Source: DASPMP01 sp035758925 (GTDB lineage: Bacteria > Gemmatimonadota > Gemmatimonadetes > Gemmatimonadales > Gemmatimonadaceae). From it: 57,349 bases of DNA. The notes under the pieces were generated by a model that was given only the letters and a program-made list of their open reading frames with translations, had not been told where the DNA came from and searched no databases. The stretch is taken from positions 1 to 57,349 of the forward strand of contig DASTVV010000005.1 in the NCBI GenBank assembly GCA_035758925.1, written 5' to 3'. The first letter of the stretch is position 1, and the number at the start of each line of letters is the position of its first letter. Both the position numbers and the translations under genes were made by a program. Below are positions 24,729-31,763 of this stretch, piece after piece.

Positions 24729-25001
24729 TTGTGGTGCACAGCACAGATGGTGCGGGCTGCAAACTCAGTCCATTCCAACATCGCGGAGGGTAACGGACGC
24801 GCGAGCGTGAACGACTACCTGCGACATCTTTCGATGTCGAGCGCTTCGCTCAATGAGCTCGGGAGCGACTTGCACTTCCTGTCGCGCAAGTATGGCGAGC
24901 GATTGGGTGCTGGCAAAGCACTCAATCTGGTGGTTGAAACGCGCAAGCCGCTGCTTGGCCTGATCAAGAGCCTGCGACGTAAGAGAGACGAGAACGAGTA
25001 G
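24729..25001 (+). pseudogene. Four-helix-bundle (23S rRNA intervening-sequence/S23 family) protein, 5'-truncated
   Basis: Ninety codons match the C-terminal three quarters of the four-helix-bundle family: RAANSVHSNIAEGNGR is the diagnostic RAAxSIxxNIAEG motif, followed by NDYLRHLSMSSASLNELGSD and KPLLGLIKSLRR. The usual first helix (KxWQxA...Y.LT) is missing, and a TGA sits directly before the TTG, so this is probably a remnant, though translation from TTG or the ATG at 24747 is possible. It is flanked by inverted copies of repeat A. Family members are short helical proteins of unclear function, related in fold to the Avd accessory protein of retroelements. Confidence 0.7.
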
Positions 25002-25016
25002 AGAGATCGCGAACCG

Positions 25017-25094
25017 CGCCGTTCCCCTCAACCGGTCCCCTCACCCGTTCCCCAGTCAGTTGCCCCTGTCCCTTGTCCCCTGTCCCTCGTCCCC
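25017..25094 (-). repeat. G-rich dispersed repeat, family A, copy 3 (inverted relative to copy 2)
   Basis: Core at 25051-25065 on the minus strand. Its G-strand aligns with copy 2 along the whole length, including GGAACGGGTGAGGGGACCGG and the outer GGGGAACGG. It ends about 40 bases before the AAA ATPase start. Five G-runs with 3-4 base linkers fit a quadruplex. Confidence 0.88.
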
Positions 25095-25136
25095 GCTCGA
25101 AGCTACGATACGATTAGACCGACCGAGGTAGTAGCG

Positions 25137-26609
25137 ATGAAGCAGCAGTTGCCGCAGACGCTTGGAGCTTTGAAGCAATCGCCGTTCGGCGTTACCGAGC
25201 GCGCACGTCGTACCGTCAAGGACGAGATGCGCCAGAACCTGCTCGCGCGATTGTGCGCCGGCGGGCCGTTGTTCAGTGGCGTCATCGGTTACGAAGAGTC
25301 GGTGATGCCGCAGATCGTCAACGCGATCCTCTCGCGGCACAACTTCATTCTCCTCGGACTCCGCGGACAGGCCAAGTCGCGCATTCTCCGCGCGATGGTC
25401 ACGCTGCTCGACGACGCCATGCCGATCGTCGCGGGCAGCGAGGTGAACGACAATCCGTTTGCCCCGATCTCGAAGTTTGCGCGTACGCTGCTCTCCGAGG
25501 CGGGCGACGACACGCCAGTCGCATGGGTGGGCCGCGAGCAGCGGTACGTCGAGAAGCTCGCGACGCCCGACGTGACGATCGCCGACATGATCGGTGATCT
25601 CGATCCCATCAAGGCGGCGCGCGGTGGGCACCTGCTGTCGGACGAGCTCACGATCCACTACGGGATGCTGCCGCGTGCCAACCGCGGCGTTTTCGCGCTG
25701 AACGAACTGCCGGATCTCGCTGGCAAGGTGCAGGTGGGCCTGTTCAACGTGATGCAGGAAGGCGACGTGCAGATCAAGGGATACCCGGTGCGGCTTCCCC
25801 TGGACGTCCAGCTGGTCTTCACCGCCAATCCCGAGGATTACACCGCGCGCGGCAAGATCATCACACCGCTCAAGGACCGCATCGGAAGCGAGATCCAGAC
25901 GCACTACCCGACGTCCGTGGGGATCGGTATCGAGATCACGCGGCAGGAGGCGTGGGTGGAGCGCGGCAACCGGCCGGTGCGGGTTCCCGACTTCATCGCG
26001 GAGCTCGTCGAGCGCATCGCGTTCGAGGCGCGCTCGGACCGGCGGATCGATCGGCGCTCGGGCGTGTCGCAGCGCTTGCCGATCACGGTCATGGAGAACG
26101 TGATCTCCAACGCCGAACGTCGCACGATCACGGCTGGCGACGAGGAAGTGGTTCCCCGCGTGTCGGATATCTACGCGGCGCTGCCGGCGATCACCGGCAA
26201 AATCGAGCTGGAATACGAGGGCGAGCTGGTCGGCGGCGCGGTCATCGCGAAGGAGCTCATCCGCCGCGCGGCGGACGTCACGTTCCAGGAGCGGGCCGGC
26301 GGCGTCAACGTCGACGACATCATCATGTGGTTCGACGAAGGTGGCGCGCTCCTCGTGGACGAGGACGCCAAGTCACAGTTCGTCCGCAAGGGATTCGAGA
26401 TCGTCCCCGGCCTCCTGCGCGTGGTGCACGACACGGGTCTGGCTGCCGAGGATGATCCGCCGCAGGCCGTAGCGGCGTGCGAGCTCGCGCTCGAGGCGCT
26501 CGTCGCGCGGAAACGCATTTCGCGGAGTGAGGCGGGCGAGTACGGGCGGGCGGCGCCGGAGCCGCGGCGCCGTCCAAACGATCTGTTCGGCGGGGGCGCG
26601 TTGGGGTGA
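25137..26609 (+). CDS. AAA+ ATPase, magnesium-chelatase ChlI-like (Rv0958 type)
   Basis: MoxR/ChlI-class AAA+ protein of 490 aa. Walker A is GLRGQAKS (74-81). The Walker B position reads GVFALNELPDL, with Asn189 in place of Asp before Glu190. Sensor 1 is TANPEDYTARGKIITPLKDRIG. The NELPD and PEDYT blocks match actinobacterial proteins annotated as possible magnesium chelatase, so the Asn seems normal for this subfamily. Such ATPases work with a VWA protein, and the likely partner is at 30471-31751. No bacteriochlorophyll genes are present, so a chaperone-like or metal-insertion role is more likely than chlorophyll synthesis. A GAGG precedes the ATG. Confidence 0.87.
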   Translation: MKQQLPQTLGALKQSPFGVTERARRTVKDEMRQNLLARLCAGGPLFSGVIGYEESVMPQIVNAILSRHNFILLGLRGQAKSRILRAMVTLLDDAMPIVAGSEVNDNPFAPISKFARTLLSEAGDDTPVAWVGREQRYVEKLATPDVTIADMIGDLDPIKAARGGHLLSDELTIHYGMLPRANRGVFALNELPDLAGKVQVGLFNVMQEGDVQIKGYPVRLPLDVQLVFTANPEDYTARGKIITPLKDRIGSEIQTHYPTSVGIGIEITRQEAWVERGNRPVRVPDFIAELVERIAFEARSDRRIDRRSGVSQRLPITVMENVISNAERRTITAGDEEVVPRVSDIYAALPAITGKIELEYEGELVGGAVIAKELIRRAADVTFQERAGGVNVDDIIMWFDEGGALLVDEDAKSQFVRKGFEIVPGLLRVVHDTGLAAEDDPPQAVAACELALEALVARKRISRSEAGEYGRAAPEPRRRPNDLFGGGALG

Positions 26610-27163
26610 GCAGGGACGGCGCCCCCGACGCCATCACGATTCGTCGCGCGACGTCGGAAGATCTCGACACGATCGTCGCGCTGCGCATCGCGCTGCTGCG
26701 CGAATACGGCAGCCATCCGATCTACGGCCGGCTGCGGCACGACGCCGAGCGCCGCGCGCGCCCGATGTTCGCCGCCCAGCTGGATTCCGACAGCGAAGTG
26801 ATGTTCCTGGCCGAAGAGAATCACGCGGCGGTCGGATTGATCCGCTGCGTGGAGTCGATCTCGTCGCCACTGCTCGTACCGGACCGATACTGCTACGTGT
26901 CGTCCGCCTATGTGCGCCCCGACTATCGCCGCCGCGGTGTGCTGCGGCAGTTGTTCCGGCGTGCACGCACGTGGTGCGAGGACCGCGGCCTCACCGAGAT
27001 GCGGTTGCACAACGTCGGCACGCGGCAGGCCAGCGCCACGTGGGAGGCGCTCGGCTTCGAAGTCGTGGAGCAGGTCCGGGTACTCCGTCTGCCTGGCGCG
27101 GAGAGCGCGACCGGGCTTGCCGACACCACCGACGTCGCGTCAGTGCGTCCATTGCATCCGTGA
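26606..27163 (+). CDS. GNAT-family N-acetyltransferase
   Basis: Acetyl-CoA-dependent transferase of 185 aa. Starts with ITIRRATSEDLDTIVALR, the usual GNAT beginning. Motif A is visible as SSAYVRPDYRRRGVLRQLFRRA (V-x-P-x-x-R-x-x-G), and NVGTRQASATWEALGFE is the motif B region. Its GTG start overlaps the ATPase stop (GTGA), and its own stop overlaps the next start, so it is coupled to both neighbours. Substrate unknown. Confidence 0.85.
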   Translation: MSRDGAPDAITIRRATSEDLDTIVALRIALLREYGSHPIYGRLRHDAERRARPMFAAQLDSDSEVMFLAEENHAAVGLIRCVESISSPLLVPDRYCYVSSAYVRPDYRRRGVLRQLFRRARTWCEDRGLTEMRLHNVGTRQASATWEALGFEVVEQVRVLRLPGAESATGLADTTDVASVRPLHP

Positions 27164-27792
27164 TCGTCACCATCTCGCGGATGTTCGGCTCCGGCGGCTC
27201 GGACGTGGCCGCCCGGATCGCCAGGCAGCTGGGCTGGTCGCTGCTGGACAATGCCATGGTCGACGCGGTCGCCGAGCGATTGGGCGTGTCGCCCGCCGAA
27301 GTCTCGCAGCGCGAGGAGCGCATCCCATCACTGGTGGAGCGCATCGCCAACGCCATGCGCATGACGACGCCGGAATTCGTGGCATCGATCGAGGACGTTC
27401 CGATCACTGATACCGCGGAGATGCGCTTGGTGGACGTGACCAACCGCGTCATCGAGGAGGCCGTACAGCAGGGTGACGCGGTGCTGGTGGGCCGTGGCGC
27501 GCAGTGCATGCTCGCGGACCGGCCCGACGCGCTTCACGTCTTCTGCTATGCGGCCAAGCCAGCCCTCGTCGCGTACGCGATCGCGCACCGCGGCCTGGAT
27601 CCCGCCACCGCGCAGCACGAAGTGGAACGCAGGAACAAGCAGCGCGAGCAGTACGTGAAGCGCAACTTCGGCCGCGACTGGCGGCTGTTCGAGAACTACC
27701 ACCTCTGTCTGGACACGGGCCGGCTTGGCATCGAGACCGCGGCGGACATCGTCGTCGCGGCGGCCCGGAAGCGCTTCAACCTTTCTGCTTGA
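27160..27792 (+). CDS. Cytidylate kinase-like protein
   Basis: P-loop protein of 210 aa in the cytidylate-kinase-like family. The start ITISRMFGSGGSDVAARIA is its Walker A region, with the typical GSGGS form. Other conserved parts are DAVLVGRGAQCMLADRP and KQREQYVKRNFGRDW. It differs from true cytidylate kinase (Cmk) in lacking the CMP-binding insert sequence, so its phosphate acceptor is unknown. The GTG overlaps the GNAT stop by four bases. Its 3' end overlaps the convergent gene by 17 bases. Confidence 0.82.
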   Translation: MIVTISRMFGSGGSDVAARIARQLGWSLLDNAMVDAVAERLGVSPAEVSQREERIPSLVERIANAMRMTTPEFVASIEDVPITDTAEMRLVDVTNRVIEEAVQQGDAVLVGRGAQCMLADRPDALHVFCYAAKPALVAYAIAHRGLDPATAQHEVERRNKQREQYVKRNFGRDWRLFENYHLCLDTGRLGIETAADIVVAAARKRFNLSA

Positions 27793-28846
27793 GCTCCCGG
27801 AGGCGATCGGCCGCCGACGCGGGCAGGAACATGTCGTCCGCGATCTTCGCGATCTCCTCCGCCTCTCGCCACGCGGCCTCGAGCAACGCCAGCTCGCCCT
27901 CGAGCGCGCGGCGCTCATGCTCCTCGTGCGACGCCATCTCGAGCGCGATGCGGACCTCCTTGGGAAGACTCGTCAGGACGTGCGCGGAGCCATCGACGAT
28001 GCCGCCTCGGCGACGACGCATGCCCCCCGTCGACATCGATCCCGAGAACTCGGTTCCCGGCGTGTAGCGGCGGAACAGCTGGGCGGGCTCGCTGACGTCC
28101 GTAACGAGTCGGACCGCGTCCTGGACCTCCGGCGCCTTGGCACCTGACTCGTTGATCGCTGGCAGCAGTTTCGCTGCCGCCATGAGTGCATTCGGCCCTT
28201 TGTAGATGGCGATCTGGCCGCTGGTGGACGTCTGCTGTTTCCTGGGAATCGGCATGCTCAACGCCCAATCGTCGTCGGCGCGCACGACGGCCACCTTGTC
28301 GAGATGCCGCTTGCGGACGCGAACCAGCGTCTCGTTGTCAGGCAGCCGAACGCGCGCGCGCACCCGGCCATCCTGATACGCGTGGTGCAGCTGGTTGATG
28401 ATCTGCCACGTGCCCCATCCACCGATGCCGAGGATGCCGGTAATCGGTCCGAGGACCACGATGCCGCCCACGCCGGCAATCAGTGCACCGGAGACCAGGA
28501 GGTGCTTGCGTCTCCGGCGGCCGAACTGGTCGCCATAGCGCCACGCTGCCATCTCCGGCCGCAGCGCGTTGCCGATTCGAACGAGCTCCAGCCCCTCGCG
28601 CAGCTTCGCGAGGCCGATGTTGTCGGTGGACACGCGCATGCGCGTGGCAGTGAACAGCCGCTCGCACTCCTCGATCGCTTCCCAGCGCTCCTCGAGTGGC
28701 GTGAGGTTCCACCGCTCACACTTGCGGCACACGACCCACAGACGGCCCTTCGCCGCGTCGAACGCGAGACGACGGCCGACCGGAAAGTGTTCGATGACTT
28801 CGTTCGTGCCGAGCGGCTGATTACAGAAGAGACACGTCGAATACAT
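27776..28846 (-). CDS. Conserved membrane protein with N-terminal zinc-ribbon-like cysteines, function unknown
   Basis: Protein of 356 aa that I cannot assign. Two CxxC pairs (Cys5/8 in STCLFCNQ and Cys40/43 in CRKCERWN) look like a zinc ribbon. A conserved-looking block follows (LTPLEERWEAIEECERLF, then RYGDQFGRRRRKH). A hydrophobic hairpin at about residues 114-150 (glycine-rich, IAGVGGIVVLGPITGILGIG) suggests membrane anchoring. The C-terminal 60 residues are helical and rich in Ala/Glu (HEEHERRALEGELALLEAAW). It overlaps the cytidylate-kinase-like gene by 17 bases, tail to tail. No catalytic motif is apparent. Confidence 0.8.
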   Translation of the reverse strand: MYSTCLFCNQPLGTNEVIEHFPVGRRLAFDAAKGRLWVVCRKCERWNLTPLEERWEAIEECERLFTATRMRVSTDNIGLAKLREGLELVRIGNALRPEMAAWRYGDQFGRRRRKHLLVSGALIAGVGGIVVLGPITGILGIGGWGTWQIINQLHHAYQDGRVRARVRLPDNETLVRVRKRHLDKVAVVRADDDWALSMPIPRKQQTSTSGQIAIYKGPNALMAAAKLLPAINESGAKAPEVQDAVRLVTDVSEPAQLFRRYTPGTEFSGSMSTGGMRRRRGGIVDGSAHVLTSLPKEVRIALEMASHEEHERRALEGELALLEAAWREAEEIAKIADDMFLPASAADRLRELKQKG

Positions 28847-28861
28847 ACGCTTCAGGACTTC

Positions 28862-29101
28862 ATGCGTCGTGCGTCAGCATACGTCATGCGCCATGCCTCA
28901 GCATGCGTCATGCGCCATGCCTCAGCATGCGTCATGCGCTATGCCTCAGCATGCGTCATGCGCCATACATCATCATACGTCCTTGCGCAGGCGTTTGATT
29001 CATTCGCCGCATGATTTGTAATGTGCGGACGAACGACGCTCATGACATGCGTCGAATCACGTATGCTCACGCATGGCGCATGACGCATGTTCACGTAGGA
29101 C
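28862..29101. repeat. Repeat family B, locus 2: 24-bp units in two inverted arrays
   Basis: Five direct units at 28862-28981 (ATGCGCCATGCCTCAGCAT then GCGTC, two of them identical) face two inverted units at 29054-29101 (GAATCACGTATGCTCACG then CATGGC) across about 70 bases of unrelated sequence. Same unit, same geometry as locus 1. It fills the spacer between the MFS gene and the zinc-ribbon protein gene, and the last unit overlaps the MFS coding end. Confidence 0.88.
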
Positions 29102-30344
29102 GAATGACTTGCTGAGGTGAAGTCTGTCGCACAGCCAGGCCCGGCTGCCGGAACGCATAGAGCGCGTATCCGAGCATGATGATGGCGCCGAGCGCGATGG
29201 CCCACTGCACGCCGAGCGCGCGAGCGACGGCGCCCGCCACGAACGACCCGACGGTCTGCGCCAGCCCCACGACGACGAACGAATACGCGGCCATCAGCCG
29301 GCCGCGCAATGCGTCGGGAACGGAGTGCTGGAGCATCGAGTTCGACACGGCACCGTTCACGATCATCGCGATGCCGGCAAGCAGCAGCAGCCCATAGGCG
29401 AGCCGCGCATCGCGCACTGTGGAGAGAATGATCAGGATGGTCGCGTAGGAGTAGCTCGACGCTCGGAGCGTTCTGCTGCCGGCCTGCGGGCCGGCTCGAG
29501 CGGCCAAGCCCAGTGCGCCGACGAGACCGCCGACACCGACGCACGCGAGCAGCAAGCCGTAGCCGCTGGCGTCGAGACCGAGACGATGACGCGCGAACAC
29601 TGGCATGAGCGTGAGATAGGGAACGCCGAGGATCGAGTAGACAGTCACCAGCTTCATGAGTGCGGCGACCTGCGGCGTGTTCCGCATGTACGTGAGGCTT
29701 TCGCGGATCCCCTCGATGGGACTCATCAGGTGTCTGGTCGGCTGCCACCGCTCGAGGCGAACCATGTAGAGGCTGACGAGAACCGCCACGTAGCTGAGCG
29801 CATTGAACCCGAACGCCCAGGCGATCCCGAACTTGGCGATCACCAAAGCCGCGAGCGCCGGTCCCACGATGCGGGCGAGATTGAATCCGCTGGATTGCAG
29901 CGCGATGGCACGTGGCAGGTCCTCCCGCCCCGTCAGCTCCACGATCATCGACTGGCGCGCGGGAATCTCCACCGAGCTCACCATTCCCTGGAACGTCGCC
30001 AGGATCAGCAGCCAGCCGATGGAGATGTGTCCGGTCCACGTGAACACGAACAGCAGGCTGGCCTCGAACAGCAGCAGCGCCTGGCAGACGCGGACGATGC
30101 GCAGCTTCTCGTACCGGTCCACGAGTACGCCAGCGTGCAGCGAGAACAGGACGACGGGCAGCGAGCCGGCGGCAACGACGAGACCGACGAGGAACGCGTT
30201 GTTGGTGAGGTCCAGCGCCAGCCAGCCCTGCGCCATGCTCTGCATCCAGGTCCCGATGAGGGATGCGGTCTGGCCAAACCAGAACAGCCGAAAGTTCCTA
30301 TGCTTGGCGAGAACGCTGAAAGGATTCAGGGAGGGCACAGGCAA
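29091..30344 (-). CDS. MFS exporter, EntS/MFS_3-like
   Basis: Major facilitator protein of 417 aa with about 12 hydrophobic segments. It opens with HRNFRLFWFGQTASLIGTWM, typical of the MFS_3/EntS group, and has the loop GVLVDRYEKLRIVR (motif A form) between helices 2 and 3, plus IPARQSMIVELTGREDLPRAIAL. The group exports siderophores or drugs; the substrate here is unknown. Frame opens at TTG 30344; GTG 30338 is an alternative start. The last codons and stop lie inside repeat family B. It is divergent from the VWA gene. Confidence 0.88.
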   Translation of the reverse strand: MPVPSLNPFSVLAKHRNFRLFWFGQTASLIGTWMQSMAQGWLALDLTNNAFLVGLVVAAGSLPVVLFSLHAGVLVDRYEKLRIVRVCQALLLFEASLLFVFTWTGHISIGWLLILATFQGMVSSVEIPARQSMIVELTGREDLPRAIALQSSGFNLARIVGPALAALVIAKFGIAWAFGFNALSYVAVLVSLYMVRLERWQPTRHLMSPIEGIRESLTYMRNTPQVAALMKLVTVYSILGVPYLTLMPVFARHRLGLDASGYGLLLACVGVGGLVGALGLAARAGPQAGSRTLRASSYSYATILIILSTVRDARLAYGLLLLAGIAMIVNGAVSNSMLQHSVPDALRGRLMAAYSFVVVGLAQTVGSFVAGAVARALGVQWAIALGAIIMLGYALYAFRQPGLAVRQTSPQQVIRPT

Positions 30345-30458
30345 CGAAATCTATTCGGATCGGTACTTCTGACCCTGCCGTAGACTCTCGCCTCGCCACG
30401 ACGCCAACTACACGTTCGATGCGGAGTTCAGGTACTGTCCCGGTAGCGGAACCGCGAG

Positions 30459-30464
30459 TATAGT
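30459..30464 (+). promoter_or_regulatory. Candidate -10 element for leaderless VWA-gene transcript
   Basis: TATAGT, then CAGAAG, then the GTG start at 30471. A start site 6-7 bases downstream of this hexamer would fall on the start codon. Confidence 0.5.
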
Positions 30465-30470
30465 CAGAAG

Positions 30471-31751
30471 GTGCGGTCCCACACGTATTCGAAGTTCAGT
30501 CCGGAGCTCGCCGACGCGGTCGACTTGCAGTCCCTGCTCGACAAGCTCGCCGACTTTCTGCTCCAGTCGGGCTTCGCGGGAGGGCGGGATCCGTCGCACT
30601 TCGGTTTTGATTTCGGCGACGAAAACGATCGCTCGCTCGACGCCCTGCGGCAGGCCATTCTCGACGCGCTCATGGCGTCGAATCAGTTCACGCCGGAGAT
30701 GCTGCAGGCGTTGCGCGGCGAGGGATCGCCGGAATCACAGGCGCAGCTCGCAAAACTGCTGGACGACCTCGTCCAGCGCCTGGTGAACGAGGGCTACCTC
30801 AACATGTCGCAGCCGCCCCAGATGCCGGCCGGCCACCAGCAGATGCAGGGCCCAGGCTCGGTCGCGCGTGCCGCCGCCCGCGACGTGCAGTTCTCGCTCA
30901 GCGAAAAGGGCATCGATTTTCTGGGATACAAGACGCTGCGCAACCTGCTGGGCTCCCTCGGGAAGTCGAGCTTCGGGAGTCACGATACGCCGTATCTTGC
31001 CACCGGCATCGAGACCGACGGCTGGAGCAAGCAATACGAGTTCGGCGACACGCTCAACCTGGACGTCAACGAGACGCTGAAGCGGTCACTCGCGCGCCAC
31101 GGCAAGGTCTCCGTTCCCATCGACCTCGAGTACAGCGACCTGATGGTGCACCAGGCCGAGTATCGGTCGTCGTGCGCCACCGTCCTGATGCTGGACTGCT
31201 CGCACTCGATGATCCTGTACGGCGAGGATCGCTTCACGCCCGCGAAGAAAGTCGCGCTGGCGCTGACGCACCTCATTCGCACGCAGTTCCCGGGCGACTC
31301 GCTCAAGGTCGTGCTGTTCCACGACTCGGCGGAGGAGATTCCGCTCCCCGCGCTCGCGTCGGCACAGGTGGGACCGTATCACACGAATACCGCGGAGGGT
31401 CTGAAGCTGGCCCGGCGCCTGTTGCTCGCGCAGAAGAAGGACATGCGCCAGATCATCATGATCACCGATGGCAAGCCGAGCGCGCTCACCACTCCGAACG
31501 GCCAGATCTACAAGAATTCCTTCGGCCTCGACTCGACCGTCATCGCGCAGACCCTGCGCGAGGTGGCCCTGTGCCGGCGGAGCGGAATCATGATCAACAC
31601 GTTCATGCTGGCGCGCGACCGGGCGCTCGTCGAGTTCGTGAAGAAGGTCTCGGAGATCTGTCGGGGGAAGGCGTACTTCACGACGACGATGTCCCTGGGA
31701 CAGTTCATCCTGATGGACTTCTTGCGGAGAAAGACTCGCAAGGTTTCGTAG
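30471..31751 (+). CDS. VWA-domain protein, partner of the ChlI-like ATPase (Rv0959 type)
   Basis: Soluble protein of 426 aa. A helical N-terminal half precedes a von Willebrand A domain whose MIDAS is complete: DCSHS (Asp242, Ser244, Ser246), the Thr in HTNTAEGL, and the Asp in ITDGKPSAL. Other blocks are KVSVPIDLEYSDLMVHQAE and CRGKAYFTTT. It matches the VWA half of AAA/VWA pairs, whose ATPase here is 25137-26609. The GTG has no Shine-Dalgarno and a -10-like hexamer 6 bases before it. Divergent from the MFS gene and convergent with the ADOP gene. Confidence 0.87.
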   Translation: MRSHTYSKFSPELADAVDLQSLLDKLADFLLQSGFAGGRDPSHFGFDFGDENDRSLDALRQAILDALMASNQFTPEMLQALRGEGSPESQAQLAKLLDDLVQRLVNEGYLNMSQPPQMPAGHQQMQGPGSVARAAARDVQFSLSEKGIDFLGYKTLRNLLGSLGKSSFGSHDTPYLATGIETDGWSKQYEFGDTLNLDVNETLKRSLARHGKVSVPIDLEYSDLMVHQAEYRSSCATVLMLDCSHSMILYGEDRFTPAKKVALALTHLIRTQFPGDSLKVVLFHDSAEEIPLPALASAQVGPYHTNTAEGLKLARRLLLAQKKDMRQIIMITDGKPSALTTPNGQIYKNSFGLDSTVIAQTLREVALCRRSGIMINTFMLARDRALVEFVKKVSEICRGKAYFTTTMSLGQFILMDFLRRKTRKVS

Positions 31752-31763
31752 CTGCGACCCCGC

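Noticed and set aside
24729..25001. Diversity-generating retroelement because of the Avd-like four-helix bundle
   Set aside because: No reverse transcriptase and no template/variable repeat pair are present nearby; the gene resembles the S23 family remnant.
25137..26609. Magnesium chelatase for bacteriochlorophyll synthesis
   Set aside because: No bch, puf or carotenoid genes are in the window, and the Walker B and sensor blocks match the non-photosynthetic Rv0958-type branch.
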